Assembly: GCA_020721045.1 (NCBI GenBank)
Contig: DYNN01000026.1
Span: forward strand, 1-32,598
DNA from: Thiomargarita sp.
Lineage (GTDB): Bacteria > Pseudomonadota > Gammaproteobacteria > Beggiatoales > Beggiatoaceae
Length of the DNA: 32,598 nt
Direction: 5' to 3'
Below the pieces are notes generated by a model. It was not told where the DNA came from, searched no databases, and worked only from the letters and a program-made list of their open reading frames with translations. The translations under genes and the position numbers were made by a program. Shown piece after piece: positions 8,382-17,131 of this stretch (position 1 is its first letter; each line of letters starts with the position of its first letter).

Positions 8382-9377
8382 ATGGAATTAGTATGTCCCG
8401 CAGGCAATTTTCCGGCTTTAAAAATGGCTGTAGATAATGGTGCCAACGCTGTCTACTTAGGATTTCGTGACGATACTAATGCACGACATTTTGCGGGTTT
8501 AAACTTCGATGCAACAAAAATGCGACAAGGCATTGATTATGCGCATACTCATCAAGTCAAAGTGTTTTTAGCCATTAACACTTATCCACAGCCACAAGGT
8601 TGGCATCGTTGGCAAATGGCGATTGATCAAGCGGCTGATTTGGAAGTAGATGCTTTAATTATTGCTGATTTAGGTGTGTTAGATTATGCGACAGAACGGT
8701 ATCCTCATTTACCGCGTCATCTTTCTGTACAAGCTTCAGCGACCAATTATCAAGCGATTCGTTTTTACCACCGACACTTTGATATTCGTCGTGTAGTATT
8801 GCCACGAGTTCTTTCCTTAGCACAAGTAAAACAAGTCGTTGCCAACAGTCCAGTACCGATTGAAGTATTTGGTTTTGGGAGTTTATGTGTCATGGTAGAA
8901 GGACGCTGTTTACTTTCCTCTTATGTCACCGGACAATCACCTAACACCTTCGGAGCTTGCTCGCCTGCCAATACTGTGGAATGGCGCGAAACAATGCAAG
9001 GATTAGAAACTCGCTTAGGCGGCATACTCATTGATCGACGACAAACTGGTGAAAATGCGGGCTATCCCACTTTGTGTAAAGGACGTTTTCAAGTCGGTCA
9101 ACACACTTATTATGCGATTGAAGAACCAACCAGTCTTAATACTTTGGAAATTTTGCCTGAATTACAGCAAATGGGTGTCAGTGCCATTAAAATTGAAGGA
9201 CGACAACGAAGCCCCGCCTATGTTGCCCAAGTCACCCGTATTTGGCGTGCGGCAATAGATGCTTGTAAAAAAGAAGGTATGCGATTTTCACCAAAAGCAG
9301 CTTGGTTAGCAGAATTACAAAAGATTTCCGAAGGCAGTCAAACCACTTTAGGAGCTTATCATCGACCATGGCAATAG
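8382..9377 (+). CDS. ubiU: O2-independent ubiquinone hydroxylase subunit UbiU (U32 family)
   Basis: A peptidase-U32-family protein of 331 residues. With UbiV it forms the 4Fe-4S heterodimer that hydroxylates the ubiquinone ring from prephenate rather than O2. The opening MELVCPAGNFPALKMAV and the FGFGSLCVMVEGRC segment are typical. The four cluster cysteines, Cys169, Cys176, Cys193 and Cys232, fall at exactly the positions reported for E. coli UbiU. The gene follows an FNR box and overlaps ubiV by 10 bases (ATGGCAATAG), so the pair is made together. A nearby AAGGAA before the ATG serves as ribosome-binding site. It is intact. Confidence 0.95.
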   Translation: MELVCPAGNFPALKMAVDNGANAVYLGFRDDTNARHFAGLNFDATKMRQGIDYAHTHQVKVFLAINTYPQPQGWHRWQMAIDQAADLEVDALIIADLGVLDYATERYPHLPRHLSVQASATNYQAIRFYHRHFDIRRVVLPRVLSLAQVKQVVANSPVPIEVFGFGSLCVMVEGRCLLSSYVTGQSPNTFGACSPANTVEWRETMQGLETRLGGILIDRRQTGENAGYPTLCKGRFQVGQHTYYAIEEPTSLNTLEILPELQQMGVSAIKIEGRQRSPAYVAQVTRIWRAAIDACKKEGMRFSPKAAWLAELQKISEGSQTTLGAYHRPWQ

Positions 9378-10285
9378 CTCACTTTCACTATCCTAAATTG
9401 GCAATGGGACCTATTTTATATTACTGGTCACAAGACACTATTTTTAAATTTTATGACCAACTCGCTCAAACACCTATTGATATTATTTACTTGGGAGAAA
9501 CAGTTTGTTCAAAGCGAAAATTGTTGCGTACGACTGATTGGCTGGCATTAGCGAATGAATTAAAAAGTAGTGGTAAAACCATCGTGTTGTCTACCATGGC
9601 ACTACTTGAAGCTGATTCTGAATTACAAACGCTCAAACGTCTGTGTGAAAATAATGATTTCACGGTTGAAGTAAACGATATGGCAGCTTTACAATTTCTT
9701 GCCGGAAAGCCTTTTATAGCGGGGTTAGGCATTAATATTTATAATAACCGCACTCTTACCTATTTGAGTCAATTGGGACTACAACGTTGGATTTTACCCG
9801 TTGAATTGTCTCATAATACACTGGAAATGTTACATCAGGCGCGTCCTGCTGGCGTTGAAACAGAAGTATTTGTCTACGGTCGTTTGCCATTGGCGTATTC
9901 AGCCCGCTGTTTTACTGCCCGCGCGCATAATTTACCTAAAGATGACTGTCAATATCGCTGCTTAGATTATCCAGATGGTTTACTATTATCCAGCCAAGAA
10001 AAACAACCTTTTCTCGTCTTAAACGGCATTCAAACTCAATCTGCGCATTACTGTAATTTATTGACCGCTTTACCCACATTGATTGACATGAAAATTGACG
10101 TATTGCGTATCAGTCCTCATTCGCAACACTCTGAACAAGTTATTGATATCTTCTACCAAAGCTTACGGCAACCGAATCATATTGAGAGTTATGAACAAAA
10201 GTTGCGCCGTTTAACGCCGTTGGGTAATTGCAATGGTTATTGGTATGGTAAAGAGGGAATGATAAATTACACTACTCGGATATAA
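9368..10285 (+). CDS. ubiV: O2-independent ubiquinone hydroxylase subunit UbiV (U32 family)
   Basis: The partner of UbiU, 305 residues from the ATG at 9368. The frame is open 22 codons further upstream, but MAIAHFHYPKLAMGP is the family-like N-terminus and gives the coupled overlap with the ubiU stop. Candidate 4Fe-4S ligands are Cys47, Cys181, Cys194 and Cys198, with the last three spaced as in E. coli UbiV (180, 193, 197). Its 3' end overlaps the convergent ubiT by 14 bases, leaving no room for a terminator between them. It acts only in anaerobic ubiquinone synthesis, needed for respiration with nitrate or other acceptors under low oxygen. Confidence 0.93.
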   Translation: MAIAHFHYPKLAMGPILYYWSQDTIFKFYDQLAQTPIDIIYLGETVCSKRKLLRTTDWLALANELKSSGKTIVLSTMALLEADSELQTLKRLCENNDFTVEVNDMAALQFLAGKPFIAGLGINIYNNRTLTYLSQLGLQRWILPVELSHNTLEMLHQARPAGVETEVFVYGRLPLAYSARCFTARAHNLPKDDCQYRCLDYPDGLLLSSQEKQPFLVLNGIQTQSAHYCNLLTALPTLIDMKIDVLRISPHSQHSEQVIDIFYQSLRQPNHIESYEQKLRRLTPLGNCNGYWYGKEGMINYTTRI

Positions 10286-10772
10286 AAGGCATTTTTGCTC
10301 GCATCTTCCATAAATATTCAAAGCTATCAACGACATATCCTAATTGTTGAATGGCAAATTTCGTATATTTTCCTGGTTCAAGTGCTGCTAAGAAATTTTT
10401 TACATATAAACCCAATTCCGTATCACCGGCTAATTGCAATCGCCGATTAAAAAATAAACTATCAGGGTCTTCACGTTCTGTGATTAAACACATAAAGCTA
10501 TAAGCGTAACCACTCATTTGTAAATCGGCTTGTCTTGGTGAATGATACGCAATCAATCGACGTTGAGAAAAACTTAAGCAGAAAGTGATTTGCACATCTT
10601 GTACTTGAATGCAAAGTATTTTACCTTCTAAAAAATCTAATTCACCGACATTTATTTCTCGCGCGAATACTTTATTTAAAGTAGTGGCTAATAAAGTACT
10701 ATGTACACTGTTGGGAATATATTTTAGAGGAAAAATCAATGGATAAGGTAATTGAGGCAAGTTATTATTCAT
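10272..10772 (-). CDS. ubiT: Anaerobic ubiquinone lipid carrier UbiT (SCP2 domain)
   Basis: A 166-residue SCP2/sterol-carrier-type protein that in E. coli (YhbT) binds isoprenoid quinone precursors and replaces UbiJ in oxygen-independent ubiquinone synthesis. The central part, with CIQVQDVQITFCLSF and the QADLQMSGYAYSF strand, and the C-terminal helix region FFNRRLQLAGDTELG fit the SCP2 fold. It converges on ubiV with overlapping ends, so all three anaerobic ubiquinone genes are adjacent. It has its own promoter region at 10773-10856, which shows no perfect FNR box. Confidence 0.88.
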   Translation of the reverse strand: MNNNLPQLPYPLIFPLKYIPNSVHSTLLATTLNKVFAREINVGELDFLEGKILCIQVQDVQITFCLSFSQRRLIAYHSPRQADLQMSGYAYSFMCLITEREDPDSLFFNRRLQLAGDTELGLYVKNFLAALEPGKYTKFAIQQLGYVVDSFEYLWKMRAKMPFISE

Positions 10773-10811
10773 TTTCTGTTTACCAATTTAAATTATTTAA
10801 CGCGTAAAGAT

Positions 10812-10844
10812 AAGGGACAAGCATCACATTAACGCTTATCCCTT
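10812..10844 (-). terminator. Terminator-like stem-loop after the 147-aa gene
   Basis: AAGGGA-C-AAGC (10812-10822) pairs with GCTT-A-TCCCTT (10834-10844): ten pairs around one mismatch with an 11-base loop, 13 bases past the stop of the gene at 10857. Only a short T-rich stretch follows on the minus strand. Confidence 0.55.
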
Positions 10845-10856
10845 TGAATAATATAT

Positions 10857-11300
10857 TTATTTCTTATCTGTTTCGCATTTATCACCATCTAATGCTTGTA
10901 ACGCTTCACCCATTGCTTTGACGCGATCAGCTTGTATGGTAGTTGCCACTTGTTTTGCAGCAGCCACATCTCCTGATTGAATAGCAGGAATAATTTCACT
11001 GTTTCGAGTTTCCTTAAAAACAACCCAAATTTCTTGGAATTGAGTCAATTTAGCTTTATCAACAACGCCTTCCTGCAACAAAGCATCTAGTGCTGTTTCT
11101 AACGCAGTTGATGATTCCTCAATCCCTTTTTTCAGTTCTTCTTGTTGGGCTTTATCGCTTGTTCCTAACATTTCAACTAATTTGGCACGAGCTTCACCTA
11201 AATTTGCCTTGACATCACAAACAGTTGCGGCTTGCACCCATGATGCCATTAACAATGAAACACCCATTGTAACTAGGCTAGTTATCGCGTGTTTTTTCAC
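10857..11300 (-). CDS. Periplasmic helical protein, FNR-type promoter, function unknown
   Basis: A 147-residue exported protein. A signal peptide (residues 1-24, MKKHAITSLV... to WVQA) ends before ATVCDVK. The mature part is almost all amphipathic helix with heptad-like spacing, as in four-helix bundles such as the cytochrome c' fold, but there is no CXXCH haem site. Cys28 and Cys142 near the two ends could form a disulfide that ties the bundle. The start is a GTG at 11300 with GAGGA seven bases ahead. It is a single-gene unit with an FNR box upstream and a stem-loop downstream, so it is probably made when oxygen is low. I do not recognise a named family. Confidence 0.8.
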   Translation of the reverse strand: MKKHAITSLVTMGVSLLMASWVQAATVCDVKANLGEARAKLVEMLGTSDKAQQEELKKGIEESSTALETALDALLQEGVVDKAKLTQFQEIWVVFKETRNSEIIPAIQSGDVAAAKQVATTIQADRVKAMGEALQALDGDKCETDKK

Positions 11301-11416
11301 AGTATTATCCTCGACAATGAGACTGTAATTTTTGATAATAAATAGTAGTGAAACAATAATATATCCTCATCCAATTAGTTATAGAGTTGAATGAACAATA
11401 CCATTTTCACATTGGA

Positions 11417-11458
11417 AGTCTATCAAGAAAAATTGTTACGCAACTTGATCTATATCAA
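11417..11458 (-). promoter_or_regulatory. FNR-dependent promoter of the 147-aa periplasmic protein
   Basis: TTGATCTATATCAA at 11445-11458 is a perfect FNR operator (centre 11451.5). On the minus strand TAGACT (11422-11417) is a fair -10 hexamer. It would put the start of transcription near 11410, exactly 41.5 bases from the operator centre, the standard class II FNR geometry. That leaves a 5' leader of about 110 bases. Confidence 0.8.
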
Positions 11459-11472
11459 CACGTTAATCAGTA

Positions 11473-11518
11473 CATGTTATTCGCCGCTGCCAACCAAAAT
11501 ATCTACATTACCACACCA
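11473..11518 (+). pseudogene. 46-bp fragment of a cardiolipin-synthase-like (PLD) gene
   Basis: Read forward from 11474 it encodes MLFAAANQNIYITTP, which matches the stretch of cardiolipin synthases just before the TTPYF segment. It is 85% identical to 22084-22129. Five of the seven differences are at third codon positions, so both come from once-functional coding sequences. Homology ends at the same codon in both copies. It has no start region or continuation, and stop codons follow. Confidence 0.5.
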
Positions 11519-11549
11519 ATTTGGTAAATAAGAGCTACTCGACCAAATT
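11518..11549. terminator. Hairpin just after the RAMP operon
   Basis: AATTTGGT (11518-11525) pairs perfectly with ACCAAATT (11542-11549), starting six bases past the stop at 11555. There is no clear T-run, so it could be a factor-dependent or weak terminator of the CRISPR-type operon. Confidence 0.35.
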
Positions 11550-11554
11550 ACGCG

Positions 11555-12934
11555 CTAATCTTCATGGGGGAATTTAACGATTTTTAATGTTGGAATTACA
11601 AGACTTTTTTCATTTAATGGCTGCAACTGTTGTCTGCCATAATTTTCCTCAAGCCATTTAAAATTCTCATCTTCCGGTTTTTCAATCTTTATTGTTGGTA
11701 CCATCACTTTAGCCGGAACTTTACTTGGATCACCTAATAATTCCAACGCATTCTTTACATCAGATAACATAGTTTTTACAAACTCATCCCGTAATTCTTG
11801 CCACTTTGGCGCATTTTGTTCCACATGAGAAGTAGCATGTTCTTGAGGATAAAGCTTTTCTGGTATTGCATCCTCAACAAATACTTGATGATAACGCGAA
11901 CTGTTAAAAACATCATCACTACTATAACGTTCTTTTCGATCAATCAAAAATAAACCAATAGGATCAATGCGTACCGTTCCTAAACCAATCGCTTTACCCA
12001 TACCCAATTTATGACGAAACTCATTTGTAGGACGTAACGCATAAAATAACAAACCCAATTCCCAACGACTGAGATTGTAAAAATCTAGGTGAAAATAAAA
12101 AATTCTCTTTGGTTTAAGAGGACGAATTGCTGTTTTTAATGATTTATTTTTTTCAGAATCAAGCGTTTTCCAAGGTTGCTTTCCATTATCTTGATGCGCA
12201 TGTAAATACATTTTTCTCCCTTGAGGCACATGCTTAGTTGAGTCTAATGTACGTTTAGTAATACATTCCTTTCCTTCATTAGGTTCTTTGAAATACAGGA
12301 TAGGACAAGGTGGTTTAGGTGAAAGTAAACTTTTAAGAACGACTTTCTCTTGATAATAAGGTGTTGATTGTTCAGGATTTAATATACCAAAAGACACATT
12401 CACTCTACCTGCTAATGCACGCCCTTTATCACTACTAGAGCGAGTATCTTTTTGCACAAAACCAAACAACAACTCGGCTGGTGTAATCAAATTACGTCCA
12501 TTGTTAAACGGAAGCAATTCTGGATTGATCTGTTTAAAGAAATGGTGAACTGATTTTTTCATTCCTTGACGCACGGACAGCACACGATCATCTAATACCC
12601 GCAATGCAGAATGACTGGCAGATTCAACCAAAGAAGATAATAAACCACGTAAACTGGAGGCTGGAATTGCTGGTTTACCTTCTAATTAAAAATGTTCTGC
12701 GGTTGCCACTTCTTTAGGATTCGGTCTTGTTTGAGCCGCTCCAACAAAAATCTCTTTTTCAGTCGTCAATTTGCAAATAATACGACCGCTTAACGTGTCA
12801 GAATGATATTTTGCATGACCATAATTTTTCAGATTTCTTTCATCAAAATCAGTCACTTTCAAACTCTGTTCTGGATTTGGATTCTGTCTACTCACTGGTA
12901 CAAAATGATAGGGATTACAAAAAGAATCAGACAT
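11555..12934 (-). pseudogene. Third RAMP (Cas7-like) gene interrupted by an in-frame TAA
   Basis: Two open stretches, 12934-12689 (82 codons) and 12685-11558, are in the same frame and separated only by a TAA at 12688-12686. Read through, they give one protein of about 459 residues that looks like a type III RAMP subunit (I think of the TIGR03986 type). Features are NPYHFVPV at the N-terminus, EGKPAIPASSLRGLLSSL directly after the stop, and the glycine-rich HKLGMGKAIGLGTVRI near the C-terminus. The stop lies inside the conserved segment before the IPASSLRG helix, so the N-terminal piece cannot fold alone. A TTG at 12631 could restart translation without the conserved block. The start overlaps the previous gene by 8 bases. 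Either the gene is dead, or the TAA is a sequencing error or is read through. Confidence 0.8.
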
Positions 12935-14423
12935 TTTTTATCACTCCTACTTTATCGCGAAATTGGGTAACTAACTCATTGATTAATATTTTAATTTCAG
13001 ACAATTCTCTTTTTTCTAAACTCGATTTTTTGTCTTCAGTTAATGTAAATTTGTCTGCAACTTTATCTATTTGATTCAGCGACCAATTTTTTAAAGTGCC
13101 ACGACAACGACCATAGCCTTTAGCCGCGCCAAAACCAAAAGTGATATCTCCTTCACATAAGTCACGGATAACTAAAGCCAATAAACCTAAACCCCAAGGT
13201 TCAATGCGTTCTAAATCAATTGACCATTGACCGGTAAAAGTGGGTTTATATACAGATGCCGCATTAAATTTTAAACGATCACCACTACCACCTGTGAAAC
13301 GATCAATTGAAACAAACTCTTGATGGAAAGAAATTCCTGTATTTTCAACTAAAGTAAAGTCACTGATATTAATTGGTGTTTTCCAATCTGTTGTACCAAA
13401 AAGTTGTGTTGCTAAATCACCGTCTTTGACTTCATTTTTATCTGCTAAAAGCCCTGCTTTTCCACCTAATGTGCGGATAATTCGCTCTGCTTGCGTCCGA
13501 ATCGCACCACGCATAGAACGCGCGGGTAAAATAGCATGACCTTTTGAGTCTCGTTTTGGTTGATGATTAGGTGTTATACCTTTTTGATATAATGAAGGAT
13601 CATTAACTAAAAATGGACTGTCAAATATCAATTCTAAATTCAATTGTAACGTAGCATGTGTAGAAATAAGTTGAGGAATTAAATTATCAAACTGTTTAGA
13701 ATCAATCGGTTCAAATGAATTAAACCACATTTCATTGGTCTTTTGTTCTAACCATTTCTTCGCTTTTTCAGCATCAATACATTCAACTTTTTCTGATTTC
13801 CATGTAAACCTGCCCTGATTTTGCGCCGTATCACTACCCATAGTTATTGGCTCTTGCGCGTCATTAAATCCCTTTAATCCCGCTAATAATAAAGCAACTT
13901 CTTGTTTTTCCAATCCTTGTGCAGTCATATAAACTGAAAATTCTAAATTAGGTGGCACCACTTCTCGATGAAAAAGATGTTTCTCCATTGCAGTACGTGT
14001 ATCTCTATCAATAGTGACACCTACAACCACATTAGCTTGTCGTTTTGCAGACCAATAAGAAGGTGGAAAAGCTGGATTTTCTAATTGTTGGCTTAAAGTC
14101 GCATCAAAAAAATTAACTTTACCTCCAATGGCTTCCTGCTCCTGAGTTTCACTACCAAATAATGCAGTTAATAACGTTTCGTCACTGGACCGATTTTTTA
14201 ACCAAGCGCGTAAATTACCTTTTAAAGCAGTCGCAGGAATATAAGGTTGACCATTAACATCTAATATCACAGCATCCACTTTAATTGATTGATTTTTATC
14301 ATTTTTAAGTGCATCTTGATAAGCTTCTGTAATTTCACCAGAACCTATACGTAGTGAAGTTTGAGTAGTCAATGTGCCAGTAATACGCCAACGTGTTGGA
14401 AATATTGTTAATGAGGCATACAT
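12927..14423 (-). CDS. Double Cas7-like RAMP protein of a type III effector
   Basis: A 498-residue protein with two Cas7/Csm3-like units. Unit 1 has SLRIGSGE (23-30), an Asp at KVDAVI (Asp50) where Csm3-type proteins keep the target-RNA-cleaving Asp, and YIPATALKGNLRAWL. Unit 2 repeats the plan with DSPFLVNDP, ILPARSMRGAIRTQAE and a C-terminal GFGAAKGYGRCRG glycine loop, but the region before its helix (TPNHQPKRD) lacks an obvious catalytic Asp. It would form two of the backbone segments along the crRNA. It starts 2 bases after the preceding stop, with AAGGAG as ribosome-binding site, and overlaps the next RAMP gene, so the three RAMPs are one operon. Such fused double Cas7 proteins are known from type III-D variants. 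Confidence 0.8.
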   Translation of the reverse strand: MYASLTIFPTRWRITGTLTTQTSLRIGSGEITEAYQDALKNDKNQSIKVDAVILDVNGQPYIPATALKGNLRAWLKNRSSDETLLTALFGSETQEQEAIGGKVNFFDATLSQQLENPAFPPSYWSAKRQANVVVGVTIDRDTRTAMEKHLFHREVVPPNLEFSVYMTAQGLEKQEVALLLAGLKGFNDAQEPITMGSDTAQNQGRFTWKSEKVECIDAEKAKKWLEQKTNEMWFNSFEPIDSKQFDNLIPQLISTHATLQLNLELIFDSPFLVNDPSLYQKGITPNHQPKRDSKGHAILPARSMRGAIRTQAERIIRTLGGKAGLLADKNEVKDGDLATQLFGTTDWKTPINISDFTLVENTGISFHQEFVSIDRFTGGSGDRLKFNAASVYKPTFTGQWSIDLERIEPWGLGLLALVIRDLCEGDITFGFGAAKGYGRCRGTLKNWSLNQIDKVADKFTLTEDKKSSLEKRELSEIKILINELVTQFRDKVGVIKNV

Positions 14424-14425
14424 TC

Positions 14426-16156
14426 CTAAATCTCCTTAATTTTATCAGCTTGAGGACGACAATTCCAATGAATAGATAAATTTACCGCGATTTCACCATA
14501 GCCATTTTGTGGTATATAAGGACAATGTTGCCATTGATTTTCAGTATCACTAGGAATTTGATAATACTGCAATATATTTTCAGCCAATGGAATTCCTGTA
14601 TAAAACCATTTTTCAATACATTCTTGCGCTTTACTCTCTTGATTTAACTTGGCTTTTAATACAAAAACACTCCCAACATCAGTCAATAAATAAGGTCGAT
14701 AGCAATCACTACTTTCTTTTTGAAAACGTTCCCATAAATAACGACCACCGGCTAAAGTTTGAGTTGCAAAAAAACGTTGCATTTCTAGTGAATTCTCAGA
14801 AAGTTGTGTCCAAGTATCATGATACGCAGATTGTAATTCCATGTGAGGTTTACACAATAAAGCAGGTGTTTGCAACGTAATAATCCATAGCCCATCATCA
14901 CGACTTGATAACTGTGGAGAAACGACTTGTTCAATGGGTGCAATCTCAGTATCGACAACCACTTTCGTTTTACCTAAACCTAATAGTGGATTTTGTAATT
15001 TAGATAAAATAACTTGTTGTTTATCTTCAGAAATAGCTGACAAATCCACATAAGCTAACCATTGTAATTCGGCTTCTGGCGTAATCATTTCATAGGAAAA
15101 CAATTGCTGATCTTGAGACCGCTGTTTTTCTGAATCAATTGCGGTACGTACTCGTGATTGTCGTTTTATGTTGGGCAAATCAAACTTTTCTTTAATTTCA
15201 CTATCACTTTTCCAATCAATTGAAAATTTAGGTGCAACGAACTGGTCATTTTCTCTAAATAAAACAGGTTTATGTTGCAATGCAATGTCATAATACCGTT
15301 TTCCCACTTCTACCAACGACAAAGGAAAGCGATATGGACGATTGTTTAATTTACTAGGAAAAGCATGAGAAATATAAATTTTACTAAGAAATTCATAGAG
15401 TTCTTCAGTAAACATTTCCGCTAAAATACTTTTAATCACGCCACCTGCAATAGTTTCATCTGAACGAAATAAATTACGGCTTTTACGAGTATCTGCCAAA
15501 CAAAATGCAGCTCGCGGTCGTAATTTGAGCATATAACGATTACTTTTTGCTAGTTTTACAGCAGGATTAATTTGTTTTTCCATAGATTCAACTGTTACGC
15601 CTGCGATTTCGCCAAAACCAATGGTACGATTCGCGCCCAGTTGCATAATCCATTGCAAGCCTTTGTTAAAACAAAAAATAAAATCTTGTTGTTCTTGTTC
15701 ATCAATAGCTGAAAAGTGAGCTTGACCTTGAAATTGAATTGTTTCTCCAGTTGCAAAAGGTTTTTCTGTGACGATATAAGCCCCTTTTTCTGTAGAACCG
15801 GTTTCTTCATTAATACGAATACGATAATGCTTTGTTTTACGTTTATTTTCTGCTGATTGTTTTTCTAAAATAGTTAAATCTTCAAGTATTAATTTTTTGC
15901 GTTGCGGCATAACGCCATTTTCACTACTTTGTCCCAACCATTTTTTCAAGTTAAGTGAAAAGTTTGCAGAACCTAATAAATCTAATTCTTGCCACGCTTC
16001 CCGTAACTTACCGATTAATAAAGTAGCGGGAATATAAAATTGACCTTCATGATTTCTGGCTAAAGGCACATCAATTCCATACTCGGTTGGTGTAGCTGAC
16101 TGAGTCAAATAAGGTGCTTTTAAGGTAAGTGTTATTTGCAAGGATATGACATTCAT
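14426..16156 (-). CDS. Fused Cas7-like / Csx10(Cas5)-like RAMP protein
   Basis: A protein of 576 residues from the ATG at 16156. The frame is open to a GTG at 16183, but AAGGA stands at the right distance before MNVIS. The N-terminal third is Cas7-like: TEYGIDVPLAR (Asp29 at the Csm3-type catalytic place), FYIPATLLIGKLREAW, and NRTIGFGEI as glycine loop. From about residue 215 a second RAMP begins (RYMLKLRPRAAFCLADTR, then ETIAGGVIKSILAEMF), which resembles Csx10/Cas5-type subunits that hold the crRNA 5' end. The last 200 residues (DGLWIITLQTPALLC, FFATQTLAGGRYLWERF) look like a further ferredoxin-like unit. It follows the rpn copy with a few bases between. No separate small Cas11 subunit gene is visible. 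Family placement needs a profile search. Confidence 0.7.
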   Translation of the reverse strand: MNVISLQITLTLKAPYLTQSATPTEYGIDVPLARNHEGQFYIPATLLIGKLREAWQELDLLGSANFSLNLKKWLGQSSENGVMPQRKKLILEDLTILEKQSAENKRKTKHYRIRINEETGSTEKGAYIVTEKPFATGETIQFQGQAHFSAIDEQEQQDFIFCFNKGLQWIMQLGANRTIGFGEIAGVTVESMEKQINPAVKLAKSNRYMLKLRPRAAFCLADTRKSRNLFRSDETIAGGVIKSILAEMFTEELYEFLSKIYISHAFPSKLNNRPYRFPLSLVEVGKRYYDIALQHKPVLFRENDQFVAPKFSIDWKSDSEIKEKFDLPNIKRQSRVRTAIDSEKQRSQDQQLFSYEMITPEAELQWLAYVDLSAISEDKQQVILSKLQNPLLGLGKTKVVVDTEIAPIEQVVSPQLSSRDDGLWIITLQTPALLCKPHMELQSAYHDTWTQLSENSLEMQRFFATQTLAGGRYLWERFQKESSDCYRPYLLTDVGSVFVLKAKLNQESKAQECIEKWFYTGIPLAENILQYYQIPSDTENQWQHCPYIPQNGYGEIAVNLSIHWNCRPQADKIKEI

Positions 16157-16179
16157 TATTGTTTTCCTTAAGATTTTCT

Positions 16180-17112
16180 TCACTTGCTTTTTAAACGAAT
16201 AACATCAGTTTCATCTACACTGAATAATTTAGCAATTTGTTCAGTAGAAAAACCTTGTTGTAGTGCTAATTGAATACGTTCTAGTTTTTCTTGTTCTTTG
16301 CCCATTCTTGTGCCTTGTTGAATTCCCATTTCAATCCCTTTCTCAACTCCCCGTTCCTCAGCTTTCAGTGATGCTTCTTGTACCGCTTCTTGTACTGCAG
16401 TATCAATGACATTTTTCAAATCTCGATAGTATTTCAGAGAGTTTTCATAGTCTTGCCATTGTTGAAGATTAAAACGTGCTATTTCTGCAACAGCAAATGC
16501 TTGTTCAAATACATCTTCTTTTAAATGAGCGGGAATATCATCAAAATCTTCTAAATGTTTGATAAAATACAACCATTTATCAAAATGCGTTTGTAATTCT
16601 TCAAGCTTTTTTTGAAAACGCGGCATTTCGATGAAAATAAAGGTCAGTTTGTCGTAAAATACTTCACAAACTTCGTTACGTAACTGAATATTCTGTAAAT
16701 ACTGCGCTGTATTTTTATTGTTATCAAAAACAAAATCTAATAGTGCAATGCAATATACAGGTTGTAATTTATAATCCCATTCGCCGCGTTCTGCTTGCTC
16801 TCTGATAGGAAAAGTGGCGTAAAATACACTGCGATCTTTGAAAAAGTTTTGTTTAGCTTTTTGTAATTCAACGATGAATTTATGACCTTCTCGACTTTCA
16901 CAATATAAATCAAAGATAGCCTTGCGATCTAACTCATTATTACCTAATTGTTCATTCTTTTTATAAAATAAATCCTGTATCTGATGTTTAGCGGGTAACA
17001 GTTGATTAAGAAAATCTATGAGCAAACTTTTATTGGCTTCTTCACCAAATAGTTTTTTAAAGCCAAAATCAGTGAATGGATTGATATACTTCGCTTTGTG
17101 GTTGTTTTTCAT
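16180..17112 (-). CDS. Rpn/PD-(D/E)XK family nuclease (second tandem copy)
   Basis: A 310-residue member of the Rpn (recombination-promoting nuclease, PDDEXK_2/transposase_31) family, from the ATG at 17112. The N-terminal signature is NPFTDFGFKKLFG. The nuclease core shows FDLYC (Asp68) and VELQKAKQNFFKDRS (Glu82, Gln84). The C-terminus has a charged helical region with G-E/K-G repeats (VEKGIEMGIQQGTRMGKEQ) and a small helix-turn-helix-like tail (GFSTEQIAKLFSVDE). It is nearly identical in DNA to the copy at 17132-18016 apart from a 48-base difference in the GMxxG repeat zone. The stop lies 24 bases before the next RAMP start. Rpn proteins act as RecA-independent recombination nucleases. A CRISPR role is not known. 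Confidence 0.88.
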   Translation of the reverse strand: MKNNHKAKYINPFTDFGFKKLFGEEANKSLLIDFLNQLLPAKHQIQDLFYKKNEQLGNNELDRKAIFDLYCESREGHKFIVELQKAKQNFFKDRSVFYATFPIREQAERGEWDYKLQPVYCIALLDFVFDNNKNTAQYLQNIQLRNEVCEVFYDKLTFIFIEMPRFQKKLEELQTHFDKWLYFIKHLEDFDDIPAHLKEDVFEQAFAVAEIARFNLQQWQDYENSLKYYRDLKNVIDTAVQEAVQEASLKAEERGVEKGIEMGIQQGTRMGKEQEKLERIQLALQQGFSTEQIAKLFSVDETDVIRLKSK

Positions 17113-17131
17113 AGTCAATATTATTACTTGC

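Noticed and set aside
9302-9367. Longer UbiV start 22 codons upstream
   Set aside because: That extension lies inside ubiU, has no family similarity, and the ATG at 9368 gives a normal overlap and N-terminus.
12686-12934. 82-aa ORF as a separate small CRISPR (Cas11-like) protein
   Set aside because: It is in the same frame as the following ORF with one TAA between, begins like a RAMP protein and lacks the RAMP helix, so it is the N-terminal piece of one gene.
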